Shown here piece by piece: positions 1 to 8,861 of a stretch of DNA of 64,000 bases. Every line of letters begins with the position of its first letter. Positions within the stretch are counted from its first letter, which is position 1. The position numbers and the translations under genes were made by a program. Location of the stretch: NCBI RefSeq assembly GCF_029960645.1, contig NZ_JASBQY010000006.1, positions 62,001 to 126,000 on the forward strand, written 5' to 3'. The stretch comes from Arthrobacter sp. AL12. Lineage in GTDB: Bacteria > Actinomycetota > Actinomycetes > Actinomycetales > Micrococcaceae. The notes below the pieces were generated by a model. It was not told where the DNA came from and searched no databases. It saw only the letters and a list, made by a program, of their open reading frames with translations.

Positions 1-93
1 GCGGTATGCGAGTCGCTCCTCGGCGGCACCGGGGACTGCGGGGGTGGGGGCGGGTGCTGTTACGGGGACAGCGGGGGCGGGCGCGTCAGGCAC
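1..93 (-). CDS. N-terminus of an unidentified protein, cut by the window edge
   Basis: The reverse strand has a GTG codon at 91-93 preceded by a strong AAGGAG ribosome-binding site at 101-106. The frame then stays open to the window edge for 31 codons. The visible part is rich in Pro and Ala (VPDAPAPAVPVTAPAPTP) and ends with EERLAYR. Such disordered leaders precede membrane or cell-wall proteins in many actinobacteria, but nothing here identifies the family. It would be transcribed away from pabC. I infer a real gene from the ribosome-binding site and open frame only. Confidence 0.6.
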   Translation of the reverse strand, partial: MPDAPAPAVPVTAPAPTPAVPGAAEERLAYR

Positions 94-292
94 GACGGAT
101 CTCCTTCTTTCACGCTTGCAGCTCGAATGGTCGATATGCCGAGTATTCACCTGAGGCACCCCGCCGCGAAAGGGAGGGTTGCCGACCGGCCAGTCAGGGC
201 TTGGCGCCGGGTCTCATTACTCACCAAAAAACGTAACACCTGCACCGCCGGCCCGCACCGCCGCCGCCGTCATGTTAAGTAACGGTCCCGCA

Positions 293-359
293 AGCAACGC
301 GGGGTCAGCTCCGGCCCATTCCGGCGCCCCGGACGGGCGCTAGGTGACCCCGCGTTGCT
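293..359. repeat. Palindromic intergenic repeat, family A copy 1
   Basis: The arm AGCAACGCGGGGTCA (293-307) is the exact reverse complement of TGACCCCGCGTTGCT (345-359), giving a 15-bp stem around a 37-bp GC-rich interior. The same arms recur at 18416-18544 and 53201-53267. This copy lies 13 bp beyond the stop of pabC. It could form a terminator-like hairpin in pabC mRNA. I infer a repeated genomic element of the REP/MITE type. The rest of 94-371 shows nothing else I can assign apart from the upstream region of the partial gene. Confidence 0.8.
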
Positions 360-371
360 TTGGAGGCGGGG

Positions 372-1328
372 CTACTCGATCGTGGCGTACAGCGCGTTGA
401 GCTCCGCGGTGAGCTGCCGGCGCAGCTCCGGGGTGCCGATTTCCTTGCCGTCGATGTGGTTGACGGGCGCCAGCAGCCGGATGCTGGAGATGAGCCACAC
501 GGCGTCGGCGTCGTACAGGTCGCGGGGCACCAGCGGGCCGTAGCCCAGCTCCCAGCCGGCGGCCTTCGCCGCGGTGAACAAGGCGCCCTGCGAGGTGCCG
601 GGCAGGATTCCGCTGTCGAGCTGGGGCGTGATGAGCCGCCGGACGGTGCGGACCCCGCCGGCGCCGTCATCGGTGGTTTCCAGGTGCGCGAGCAGCACGG
701 TCGACGTCGGACCCTCCAGGACCCGGCCGTCCGCGGAGGTGAAGATGACGTCGTCCGCGCCCTGGGCGCGGGCGTGGCGCAGCGCGGCCATGTTGACGGC
801 GTAGGACAGGGTTTTGGCGCCCAGGAGCAGCCACGGGGCCCGTTCCCCGATGTCGCTGTCGTAGCCGCGGTCCAGCAGTATCACGTCGATCCCGGTGTCG
901 CGCTGGCGCCTCCCGGCGGGTCCCGGGGCGGAGGCCTGGACCCAGCAGGTGGGCCCGGCCGCGCCTTCGACGCCGCGGGTCACGAGGAGCTTGACCACGA
1001 GTTCGTCGTCCTCGACGGTCCCGGCGGCCGGAACGTGCCGGCGCCGGTACTCGCTGATAGCCGTCGTGATGGCCCGGCGCCAGGTTTCCTCGGCCGGGAT
1101 GTCCAGCTCCAGCAGCCGGGCGGACCCGGCCAGCCGGTTCAGGTGCGCCTGGAGCTTGCGGGGCTGCCCGCCCACGGCCAGCAGCGACTCGAAAACCCCG
1201 TCCCCGCGGGTGGCGCCCTGGTCCGTCGCCATCAGCTGCGGCCTCGTGGCGTCGGCCAGCCGGCCGCCGTCGAACGCGGGATCGAGGAAGACCAGCACCG
1301 GGACGGGGGCGGCAGCGGGAGAAGTCAT
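372..1328 (-). CDS. pabC: Aminodeoxychorismate lyase (class IV aminotransferase fold)
   Basis: This PLP enzyme of fold type IV would release pyruvate from 4-amino-4-deoxychorismate to give p-aminobenzoate for folate. The 318-residue protein has the family layout: DQGATRGDGVFESL near residue 36, the lysine-bearing segment LLGAKTLSYAVNMAALRHA (Lys as PLP Schiff base), then EGPTSTVLL and GILPGTSQG, which resemble the phosphate-binding loop of the family. It is slightly longer than E. coli PabC. pabB lies 1.6 kb away on the same strand, separated by cls, which supports the folate role. A branched-chain or D-amino-acid aminotransferase is the main alternative. A family A palindrome follows the stop. 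Confidence 0.75.
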   Translation of the reverse strand: MTSPAAAPVPVLVFLDPAFDGGRLADATRPQLMATDQGATRGDGVFESLLAVGGQPRKLQAHLNRLAGSARLLELDIPAEETWRRAITTAISEYRRRHVPAAGTVEDDELVVKLLVTRGVEGAAGPTCWVQASAPGPAGRRQRDTGIDVILLDRGYDSDIGERAPWLLLGAKTLSYAVNMAALRHARAQGADDVIFTSADGRVLEGPTSTVLLAHLETTDDGAGGVRTVRRLITPQLDSGILPGTSQGALFTAAKAAGWELGYGPLVPRDLYDADAVWLISSIRLLAPVNHIDGKEIGTPELRRQLTAELNALYATIE

Positions 1329-1421
1329 GGCTTCAGCTTAGTGCGGCGGGCTCCGGGATAGGATTTGACGGTTGCCCGTTCCGGAACTGTTCCGCGGGTT
1401 TGGAACTTGAGGGGTTCGTCT

Positions 1422-2897
1422 GTGCTGTGGCCTTTTTCCCTGGCGGAATCCCTGCCGTCCTGGGTGATCCTGATCCTCACCGTCGTTGACCTCGTCATCC
1501 GGGTGCTGGCGCTCGGCATCATCCCCGGAAACCGGCGCCCCACCACGGCCATGGCCTGGCTCCTGATCATCTTCTTCGTCCCGGCCGTGGGCCTGGTTCT
1601 CTTCCTGCTCTTCGGCAACTTCCGGCTCTCCCGCAAGCGCCGGGCGCAGCAGGACGCCGTGAACACCCGGGTACGCGCCGGCACCTCCGATCTGGCGATG
1701 CTGGAAAGCGGCTACGAGGGCCCGGAATGGGTGTCCTCCGCGGCGGAACTGAACAAGACGCTGGGCTCGCTGCCGATGGTCGACGGCAACCGGGTGGAAC
1801 TTCTGCCCGGCTACCCGGACTCGATCAAGGCGATGGCCGCCGCCGTCCGGGACGCCAAGGAGTTCGTCAACGCCGAGTTCTACATCCTGAGCTCGGACCA
1901 CGTCACGGACGAGCTGTTGACCGCGATGGAGGAGGCCGCCGAACGCGGCGTCGAAGTCCGCCTCCTGTTCGACCACCTGGGGACCCTGCGCATCAAGGGC
2001 TACAGCAGGCTGATCGCCCGGCTCAAGGCCAGCAAGATCCGCTGGCGGCCCATGCTGCCGCTGAACCCGCTGCAGGGGCAATGGCGCCGGCCGGACCTGC
2101 GCAACCACCGCAAGATCATGGTGGTCGACGGCGAAATCGCCTTCACCGGGTCGCAAAACCTGATCGAGCCCTCCTACAACAACCCGCGGCACCGCAAGAT
2201 GGGCCGCGAGTGGGTGGAGCTGATGGCGTCCCTGCGCGGGCCGATCGTCACGACGCTCAACGTCGTCTTCGCCACCGACTGGCTGAGCGAAACCGACGAA
2301 TCCCTCGAGGACCAGCTCGCGCACCGGCCCGAACTGCACGCCGGGCACGTCACAGCCCAGGTGGTGCCCAGCGGGCCCGGCTTCATCACCGAGAACAACC
2401 TGCGGCTCTTCAACACGCTGATCTACTCGGCGCAGCGCAAGATCTCGATCTGCAGTCCGTACTTCGTCCCCGATGATTCGCTGCTGTATGCGGTGACGAC
2501 GGCGGCCCAGCGCGGCGTCGACGTCGAGCTCTTCGTCTCGGAAAAAGGCGACCAGTTCCTGGTCCACCACGCCCAGCAGTCCTACTACGAGGCGCTGCTG
2601 GAGGCCGGGGTGCGGATCTACCTGTACAAGGCCCCGTTCGTGCTCCATGCCAAGCACTTCACGATCGACAACGAGGTGGCCGTGCTGGGTTCCAGCAACA
2701 TGGACATGCGCTCCTTCTCGCTGAACCTTGAGGTCTCGGTGATGCTCCTGGGGGAGGACATCGTGCAGCGGATCAGCGCCGTGGAGGACGCGTACCGGGA
2801 CATTTCGCGCGAGCTGAAGCTCGAGGACTGGATGAAGCGGCCGATGGGGGTCAAATACGTGGACAACGTCGCCCGGCTGACGGCGACGCTGCAGTAA
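1422..2897 (+). CDS. cls: Cardiolipin synthase (phospholipase D family)
   Basis: The enzyme condenses phosphatidylglycerol to cardiolipin in the cytoplasmic membrane. Two hydrophobic helices occupy about residues 10-65. They are followed by two HxKxxxxD catalytic motifs: HRKIMVVD near residue 229 with GSQN behind it, and HAKHFTID near 409 with GSSNMDMRSF behind it. The 491-residue length fits bacterial Cls. I chose GTG at 1422 because GAGGGG lies just upstream and the first helix follows directly. A TTG at 1365 in the same frame is the alternative. It is divergent from pabC and convergent with pabB. Confidence 0.88.
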   Translation: MLWPFSLAESLPSWVILILTVVDLVIRVLALGIIPGNRRPTTAMAWLLIIFFVPAVGLVLFLLFGNFRLSRKRRAQQDAVNTRVRAGTSDLAMLESGYEGPEWVSSAAELNKTLGSLPMVDGNRVELLPGYPDSIKAMAAAVRDAKEFVNAEFYILSSDHVTDELLTAMEEAAERGVEVRLLFDHLGTLRIKGYSRLIARLKASKIRWRPMLPLNPLQGQWRRPDLRNHRKIMVVDGEIAFTGSQNLIEPSYNNPRHRKMGREWVELMASLRGPIVTTLNVVFATDWLSETDESLEDQLAHRPELHAGHVTAQVVPSGPGFITENNLRLFNTLIYSAQRKISICSPYFVPDDSLLYAVTTAAQRGVDVELFVSEKGDQFLVHHAQQSYYEALLEAGVRIYLYKAPFVLHAKHFTIDNEVAVLGSSNMDMRSFSLNLEVSVMLLGEDIVQRISAVEDAYRDISRELKLEDWMKRPMGVKYVDNVARLTATLQ

Positions 2898-2966
2898 AAG
2901 GACGCTGCCGCAGCCCGACGGCGACCCTGGGCCGACGCCGCCGCGCAGTTGCGCCGGCGCGGGGAG

Positions 2967-5024
2967 TCAGCCGGGCGGGAACTCCGCGCCGAGCGCCGAG
3001 AGGACCCCGAAGGCCTTGGTCCGGATCTCCTCGTACTCCTCCTCCGGCGAGGAATCCGCCGTAATCGCGCCGCCGACGCCCAGGCTAAGTGCGGTGCCGC
3101 CTCCGGGCAGCTCCGTGAGCACGAGGGTGCGGATCGCGACCGCCAGGTCGGTCGCGCCGTTGAGCGAGAAGTAGCCGATCGCGCCGGAGTACACACCCCG
3201 CGGTGCGCCCTCGAGCCGGTCCAGGATGCCCATGGTGCTGACCTTGGGGGCGCCGGTCATGGAGCCGGCCGGGAAGCAGGCCGCGACGGCCTCGGCCCGC
3301 GGCATCCCGGGCCGCAGCCGCGCATCGATCGTGCTGACCATCTGGTGAACCGTGGCGTAGCTTTCGATCGCGCAGAGCCGGCTGACCGACACCGAGCCGG
3401 GCACGGCGAAGTGGCTGAGATCGTTGCGCAGCAGGTCCACAATCATGATGTTCTCGGCGCGGTCCTTCGGCGAGGACTCCAGCTCATGGCGCAGCAGCGC
3501 GTCCCGGGCGTCGTCCGCGTCCCGGGGCCGGGTGCCCTTGATCGGCTCGGCGCGCATCCCGCCCTCGGCCGTGATGCGAAGGAAACGCTCCGGCGAGGTG
3601 CTCGCCACGGTGAGGTCCCCGAACCGCAGGTAGCTCGCGAACGGCGCGGGATTCCTCCGGCGCAGCGCCAGGTAAGCCTGCCGCGGGTCCAGGGCGGCGG
3701 GCAGTTCCGCTGCCAGCGCGGTGGTCAGGCAGACCTCGTAGGTGTTGCCCTCGGTGATCTCGTGCTGGGCCTCGGTGATTTTGGATTTGTAGGAGACTTC
3801 CGAGTCCCGTGCGGCGAAGTCCGGGGCGGGGGCGGACAGTTCGACGGCGGCGCTGCCTCCGGCCCCGGTGCTGACGGGGACCGCCGCCGGCCCCGAGCAC
3901 GTCTCGGTGGCGGTTCGGGCCGCCTGCAGCCAGCCGCCGGCGTCCGCAGTGTCCAGGGCCAGAAGCCAGACCGTGCCGTCCACATGGTCCAGCACCACCG
4001 CGCGGCCGGCGAACAGCAGACAGGCGTCGGGGGACTCGGCCGTTACGTCGCTGCCGCCGGTCTCGCGTTTGAGCTCGTAGCCGAGGTAGCCCAGCCAGCC
4101 GAGGGTGAACTCGCAGGGGTAGCCCGCCGGGGCGCGGAGGTCAGCGCGGCCCCAGACCCCGTCGAGCCAGCGGAAGAACGGCCCTTCGGTCCGGACGCTG
4201 GCGTTGCCGACGCTGACGCGGGTGGTGCCGGAACTGTGCCGGACCGACTGGCCGAACGGGCCGCCGTCGTCCGCCAGGATGCTGAAGCGGCTCCGTTCCG
4301 CCGCGGCGCTGGACTCCGGCGCGAGGGAGGAGTCGAGCCAGACGGCGTTGGCCGAGCGGCCGAACAGGGCTTCGAAGAGCCGGGCCGGATCCGGGGCGGC
4401 ATCCAGTCGTTCGGCGCGGAGCTGGAGCCCGCGGCGGGTGCCCAGTTCGGGGAGAAGTGCCGGGGCAACCGCCGGCAGATATTGCAGCGCCTGCAGCACT
4501 TCCGCCGGAGCGGCGCCGTCGGCGAGGTTGAGCACCCGGACATCCGCGCGGGCGGGAACGTCGTCCCCGGCCAGCCACGCCAGCTCCTGGGCGGCCCACT
4601 CGTCCCAGAAGGGTTCGTAGCTTTCGCCGTCGCGGGCCAGCGCCCTGCTGCGCCGGTCGTGTTCGGGCGAATCGGCCCAGACCGCCGCGGCCAGGAAGGG
4701 GCGGGCGGCCTCCGCGGCGGCCCCCACCCCTTCCACCAGGACGATTTCGGCCGGCTGGGTCGTGCGTGTGGCGCCGTCATCGTGCGCGTTCCAGTCCCAG
4801 CTGACCCATTCGGCGGGATCGCCCCGATGCAGCGGGGCCAGGACGGTCGAGACGTAGCGTTCAATGCCGGCCGCGAGACCGTTCCAGCCAGGGTAGATGT
4901 CCTCAAGATGGAAGAGGGAAACCTTGTGGTGTTCGCGGAGCCGTGCCGCCAGTTCGATCGCCAGGGTGGTCTTGCCTGCGCCGGAGCGTCCGTCGATGGC
5001 GATGATGACGGGTGCGGGACTCAT
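2967..5024 (-). CDS. pabB: Aminodeoxychorismate synthase component I with N-terminal P-loop kinase-like domain
   Basis: The C-terminal 490 residues are a chorismate-binding enzyme that aminates chorismate to aminodeoxychorismate with a PabA glutaminase. PIKGTRPR lies near residue 495, and its Lys is characteristic of PabB rather than TrpE. ENIMIVDLLRNDL and GSMTGAPK follow. The first ~190 residues are an extra domain with Walker A GRSGAGKTT at 12-20 and a uridine-kinase-like pattern (HLEDIYPGW, VLVEGVG). No pabA is visible here. ATG at 5022-5024 overlaps the stop of the upstream phosphatase gene (ATGA), so the two are translationally coupled. The chorismate half is certain; the kinase function is unknown. 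Confidence 0.88.
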   Translation of the reverse strand: MSPAPVIIAIDGRSGAGKTTLAIELAARLREHHKVSLFHLEDIYPGWNGLAAGIERYVSTVLAPLHRGDPAEWVSWDWNAHDDGATRTTQPAEIVLVEGVGAAAEAARPFLAAAVWADSPEHDRRSRALARDGESYEPFWDEWAAQELAWLAGDDVPARADVRVLNLADGAAPAEVLQALQYLPAVAPALLPELGTRRGLQLRAERLDAAPDPARLFEALFGRSANAVWLDSSLAPESSAAAERSRFSILADDGGPFGQSVRHSSGTTRVSVGNASVRTEGPFFRWLDGVWGRADLRAPAGYPCEFTLGWLGYLGYELKRETGGSDVTAESPDACLLFAGRAVVLDHVDGTVWLLALDTADAGGWLQAARTATETCSGPAAVPVSTGAGGSAAVELSAPAPDFAARDSEVSYKSKITEAQHEITEGNTYEVCLTTALAAELPAALDPRQAYLALRRRNPAPFASYLRFGDLTVASTSPERFLRITAEGGMRAEPIKGTRPRDADDARDALLRHELESSPKDRAENIMIVDLLRNDLSHFAVPGSVSVSRLCAIESYATVHQMVSTIDARLRPGMPRAEAVAACFPAGSMTGAPKVSTMGILDRLEGAPRGVYSGAIGYFSLNGATDLAVAIRTLVLTELPGGGTALSLGVGGAITADSSPEEEYEEIRTKAFGVLSALGAEFPPG

Positions 5025-5590
5025 GAAATAGAGCGTACCGGCTGCCCTGTGGTGCCGGGGTGCTGCCCGTCCGGCCGTGGCCGCCGGGCGAGCTCGGCCC
5101 GGACGTGCGCCACGATCCCGGGAAGCGCCGCGTGGATCAGGGTCCAGGTCAGCTCGAAGTCCGCGTGGCCGCCGTACCAGGGGTCTTCGATGCCCTGGTC
5201 CGGGGGCTCCTTGCCCGCGACGGCCGGGTCAAAGCTGCGCAGCATCCGGATCTTGGACAGCGATGCGCGGTCCGGTGCCGCCTGCTGCAGCCAGCCGAAA
5301 TGGTCCACATCCAGGGCCAGGATGAGGTCGCGAGTCCGGAACCATTCCGCCTGCCATTCGCGCGCCATATGGCGGTCCGAGGGGATGCTCTGGGCGGTGA
5401 GCCTGCGGGCGGCCCGCGGGTCAATCGGGCGGCCCACCTCGTAGGCCGTGGTTCCTGCCGAATCCACGACGGCGCCGGCCAGGCCCTCGGCGGCGATGGC
5501 CTCCGCCAGCATCAGCTCGGCCATCGGCGACCGGCAGATGTTACCGGTGCAGACCGCTATGATCCGGTACTGGCTCGGCATTGAGGTCAT
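5021..5590 (-). CDS. Low-molecular-weight protein-tyrosine phosphatase
   Basis: The protein has the P-loop CTGNICRSP (CX5R) near its N-terminus and the DPWYGG segment near residue 145 that supplies the general-acid Asp of this family. It would dephosphorylate tyrosine phosphorylated proteins in the cytoplasm. The start at 5590 gives MTSMPSQYRIIAVCTGN, 189 residues. Upstream in-frame codons add a basic leader not typical of the family. Its stop overlaps the pabB start, so it is the first gene of a two-gene operon, an unusual pairing. Arsenate reductase is an alternative within this fold, but DPW favours phosphatase. Confidence 0.85.
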   Translation of the reverse strand: MTSMPSQYRIIAVCTGNICRSPMAELMLAEAIAAEGLAGAVVDSAGTTAYEVGRPIDPRAARRLTAQSIPSDRHMAREWQAEWFRTRDLILALDVDHFGWLQQAAPDRASLSKIRMLRSFDPAVAGKEPPDQGIEDPWYGGHADFELTWTLIHAALPGIVAHVRAELARRPRPDGQHPGTTGQPVRSIS

Positions 5591-5747
5591 AGTGCAAGCA
5601 TGAATCATACGGGTCCTCGTGGCTAGTTTCCGGGCCACGGATTTTACAAGGCTTGTCACACTCGTATTCTGCTGCGGTCACGATGCGTGCGGGCGGTGCC
5701 GATGCGGGAGCTCCGGTGCCCGGAAATCGGGGCGCAGGCCGCAGCCC

Positions 5748-6371
5748 TCAGTGGATGAGGGCAAGCAGGACACCGACGGCCATGAACAGCACGCCGAACG
5801 TACGGTTGAGGATCCGCTGCCCGCGGGCATCGTGCGTGAAGCGCTGGAAGGACTTGGCCGCGGCGGCGAAGAAGAACCACATGACGAGAATGTCGATCAC
5901 GATCACCGTGGCGGACAGGGCCAGGTACTGCTGCAGCAGCGGCTCCTCCGGGCGGATGAACTGTGGCATGAAGGCCAGGAAGAACACGATTGCCTTGGGG
6001 TTCAGCAGGTTGACCCACAGGCCACGGCGGAACATGGAGAAGGCAGGCTCGTTGCGCAGCGCTGCAGCCTTCTCCTGGTCCAGATCGGGTTTGTGCCGGA
6101 ACTGCTGGATGCCCAGGTAGACAAGGTAGGCGGCACCGGCGTAGCGGATCACGTTGAACGCGACCGGCGAGCTGGCCACCAGCACCCCGACGCCGAGGGC
6201 CACGATCACGATGTGCACCACCAGGGCAGCCTGCTGGCCAAGGATGCCCCAGATGGAACGCCGGAAGCCGGAGTTCAGGGAATTGCTCATGGTGTTGATG
6301 GCGCCCGCGCCGGGCGTGAAGCTGATCAGGACGCCGGCGCCCGCCAGGGCCAGCCACAGGGAGGGTTGCAC
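5748..6371 (-). CDS. LysE/RhtB family amino-acid exporter
   Basis: A 207-residue integral membrane protein with about six hydrophobic segments. The N-terminal stretch LISFTPGAGAINTMSNSLNSG matches the LysE/RhtB signature around the first helix and loop, and GLWVNLLNPKAIVFFLAFMPQF matches the conserved central NPK segment. The family exports amino acids such as lysine, threonine or homoserine, and the substrate cannot be told. I chose GTG at 6371 because the family begins directly before helix 1. The longer open frame upstream has no membrane or family character. It stands alone on its strand. Confidence 0.85.
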   Translation of the reverse strand: MQPSLWLALAGAGVLISFTPGAGAINTMSNSLNSGFRRSIWGILGQQAALVVHIVIVALGVGVLVASSPVAFNVIRYAGAAYLVYLGIQQFRHKPDLDQEKAAALRNEPAFSMFRRGLWVNLLNPKAIVFFLAFMPQFIRPEEPLLQQYLALSATVIVIDILVMWFFFAAAAKSFQRFTHDARGQRILNRTFGVLFMAVGVLLALIH

Positions 6372-6456
6372 TGATTCAGTGTACGGCCGCTGCAGTGTCC
6401 GGCCGTGTCCGGGGCGGCCCGGCCGTCGTGTCACAACTCCTCGCTTCACAACGCCG

Positions 6457-6969
6457 TCACGCCCCGGCCGCTCCGCACGCCGGGTGCACCTCGGCGTCTG
6501 CGAGGCGGGCGCAGACGCACCGGTCCAGCTTCGAATGGGACCAGTGGAGCATGGTCCGGGGAAGGTCATTGTGACGCGGATACTGGTCAAAGTACATGCT
6601 CGCGCGGGCGGACATATAGCCTGTTTCGTCAATGGCGATGTGACCGATCAGCTGCAACCCCCGTTCGGCCGCCTTCGTTTCCAAGGCGCGGGCCTCGTCC
6701 AGAACTGGATCCGGGCAACCGCAGTCGACGCTGAATCTGCCAGGGTGGGCGATGGCAAAGTACCGGGCGTATTCCCGGTCCAGCGCACTCAGGACAGCAT
6801 CGTGGAACGGGTCCAGGCAGCCCGCGAAATCCTCGGCGATGACCTCCACGCTGTCCAGCTGCATTTCCGCGTCCAGGGCAATCAGGACGAGCCGGGGCGT
6901 GAGTTTTCCATCCTGGACGATGAGCGGGCGGGCGAGTAACACGAAGTCAAAACCTGCTTGGATGATCAT
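6457..6969 (-). CDS. Hypothetical protein, 170 residues
   Basis: No family recognised. The start MIIQAGFDFVLLARPLIVQDGKL is plausible, but no strong ribosome-binding site is visible. The protein is soluble and slightly acidic with no signal peptide. It contains six Cys, including VDCGCPDP and RCVCARL, and an HWSHSK stretch, which might bind a metal. It lies between the exporter and a methyltransferase, all on the reverse strand, but gaps of about 75-85 bp do not prove an operon. Codon use resembles the neighbours, so I accept it as coding; the function is unknown. Confidence 0.6.
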   Translation of the reverse strand: MIIQAGFDFVLLARPLIVQDGKLTPRLVLIALDAEMQLDSVEVIAEDFAGCLDPFHDAVLSALDREYARYFAIAHPGRFSVDCGCPDPVLDEARALETKAAERGLQLIGHIAIDETGYMSARASMYFDQYPRHNDLPRTMLHWSHSKLDRCVCARLADAEVHPACGAAGA

Positions 6970-7042
6970 GTCTTGATGCTAGGAATCCCGCCCCGGGCCC
7001 GCTAGAGCGCACCGCGGCTATGTGGATTACTGCCCGCTCTGA

Positions 7043-7858
7043 TCACGCCCGGGCGATCACCTCGCCGTTGGGGATCAGGAACCAGCCGTCATCCGTGGAA
7101 CCCCAGCGGTGCCAGCCGGCCGAAATCCGGGCCAGATCGGCGGCGTTGGCAAAGCCGTACTCAAGCGCCTGGTCCGCGAAGGCCGAGTGCAGCACGCGTT
7201 CGCCCCACACCCGGGCCTGCCAGCGGCGCTGCTGGCCGGTGGCGTAAAGCCAGTTGCTGCTGGAGGGGGCGACGTCGGTGAACCCGGCGGACTGGGCCCA
7301 CGAGACCAGCCGCCGGCCGGCGTCGGGCTCGGCCCCGTTGCGGCGGGCGATCCGCTGGTAGAGCTCCATCCACTCATCCAGCTCCGGGACGGCGGGGAAC
7401 CAGCTCATGCCGTGGAAATCGGCGTCGCGTACCGCCACGATGCCGCCGGGCTTGGCGACGCGCCGCATTTCCCGCAGCGCGGCGACCGGGTCCGTGAGGT
7501 GCTGCAGCACCTGATGGGCGTGCACGACGTCGAACGTTTCGTCTTCGAAGTCGAGATCGTAGATGTTGCCGGCGACAAACTCGACGTTCCGCACGCCGCG
7601 CTCGGCCGCGAGGGCAGCCGCCTGGCCGATCACCTCGGGCGAGCGGTCCAGCCCGGTAACCCTCCCCGGGGAAACGAGCCCGGCGAAATCGCACGTGATG
7701 CTGCCCGGCCCGCAGCCGACGTCGAGCACCGACACCCCGGGGGTGAGGTACGGGATCACAAACGCCGCGGAGTTCTCCGCTGTCCGGGAGGCGTGGGCGC
7801 GGACCACCGACTCGTGGTGGCCGTGGCTGTACACATCGTCCGGCTGCTGCGCACTCAT
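7043..7858 (-). CDS. Class I SAM-dependent methyltransferase (UbiE-like)
   Basis: A 271-residue Rossmann methyltransferase. Motif I VLDVGCGPGSITCDFA sits near residue 45, the acidic residue after strand 2 is in VTGLDRSPEVI, and motif III-like FDVVHAHQVLQHLTDPVAALREMRRVAKPGG follows. The HQVLQH and LKPGG-like pattern is that of small-molecule methyltransferases of the UbiE/COG2226 type. The acceptor substrate is not predictable. The end of the protein has an aromatic-rich cap domain. It faces the broken permease locus divergently. Confidence 0.82.
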   Translation of the reverse strand: MSAQQPDDVYSHGHHESVVRAHASRTAENSAAFVIPYLTPGVSVLDVGCGPGSITCDFAGLVSPGRVTGLDRSPEVIGQAAALAAERGVRNVEFVAGNIYDLDFEDETFDVVHAHQVLQHLTDPVAALREMRRVAKPGGIVAVRDADFHGMSWFPAVPELDEWMELYQRIARRNGAEPDAGRRLVSWAQSAGFTDVAPSSSNWLYATGQQRRWQARVWGERVLHSAFADQALEYGFANAADLARISAGWHRWGSTDDGWFLIPNGEVIARA

Positions 7859-7995
7859 AAGGAAACGCTACCCCTTCGCGCCGGAGAATCCGCGAAAAGC
7901 GGGGGAACGGGCGGCGGGAAAGTACGGCAGGATTTCGCGTGTGGCCGTCAGTTTTACCGTTTCTGGCCGGCGCGGTGCTGCGGATGATTAGAGGA

Positions 7996-8850
7996 GTGAA
8001 GACCAACGGCAGCAAGCAAGCAGGGGTCGGCCTGTTCCGGGCCACCGGCATCTATGTCGGGGCGATCCTCGGCTCGGGAATTCTGGTGCTCCCGGCCATC
8101 GCCGCCAAGGAAGCGGGCCGGCGTCGCTCCTGGCCTGGGCCCTGCTGCTGGTGTTCTGCACCCCCGTGGCCTTCAGTTTCGCGGAGATGAGCCGCCAGCA
8201 GCCCGACGCGGGCGGGATTGCGCACTTCGTCGCGCGCGCCTGCGGGCGGCGCGCCTCGGCCGTGGCCGGTTACCTCTTCTACTTCGCCATCCCTTTCGGA
8301 GCTCCGGCGACAGCTGTGATCGGCGGGAACTACATCGCCCACGCCCTCGGCGGCGGGCGCGGGACGGCGCTGGCCGCGGCCGGGCTGCTGCTCACCGCCG
8401 CCTTTGCGGGCAATGCCGTAGGGATCCGGATGTCCAGCGGTATCCAGCTGGTGCTGATGGTGCTGCTGGTCGGGCTGCTGGCGTTGGCCCTGGCTGCCCC
8501 GTATGCCAGGGCGGAGAACTTCGAGCCGTTCGCGCCGCACGGCTACTGGGCCGTGGGCGGGGTGGCCAGCCTGCTCTTCTTCTGCTTCGCCGGCTGGGAG
8601 GCGGTTACCCGTCTCGCGGGCGAATTCCGCCACCCCGAACGGGACCTCAAACGGGCCACCTGGCTCACCCTGGTCGTGGTCGGCTGGGTGCGAGCCTGGC
8701 GTCCGACGGCGTGCTGCCGCGGGCGCTCGCGCGGGGCTCCGGTGCGGGCCAGGTTCCCACCGCCAGCCTGGAACTGATGGCGGCGATGACGTTCGTGTCC
8801 TTCGGGGCAGCCGCGGCCGGGCTGAGCGGCCTGCGGTCCGCCGGAGGCCC
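7996..8850 (+). pseudogene. Decayed APC-family amino-acid permease
   Basis: A GTG start at 7996 opens VGLFRATGIYVGAILGSGIL, the first helix of an APC permease. At about 8117 the frame changes (AKEAG continues as PASLLAWALLLV one frame over), consistent with one lost base. The second frame runs through several helices to WLTLVVVG near 8690. A third frame then resumes with ASLASDGVLPRALARGS, a segment that in intact permeases lies well downstream, so roughly 90 residues are missing. Helix SLELMAAMTFVSFGAAAAG ends the recognisable homology. No functional protein can be made. The missing-residue estimate comes from family knowledge. Confidence 0.82.
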
Positions 8851-8861
8851 GGGAACGTCAC

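Noticed and set aside
2949..5444. 831-codon open frame on the forward strand opposite pabB
   Set aside because: It is antisense to well-conserved pabB and the phosphatase. Its composition (Gly/Arg/Ala with RGG-like runs) is that of a GC shadow and no motif appears.
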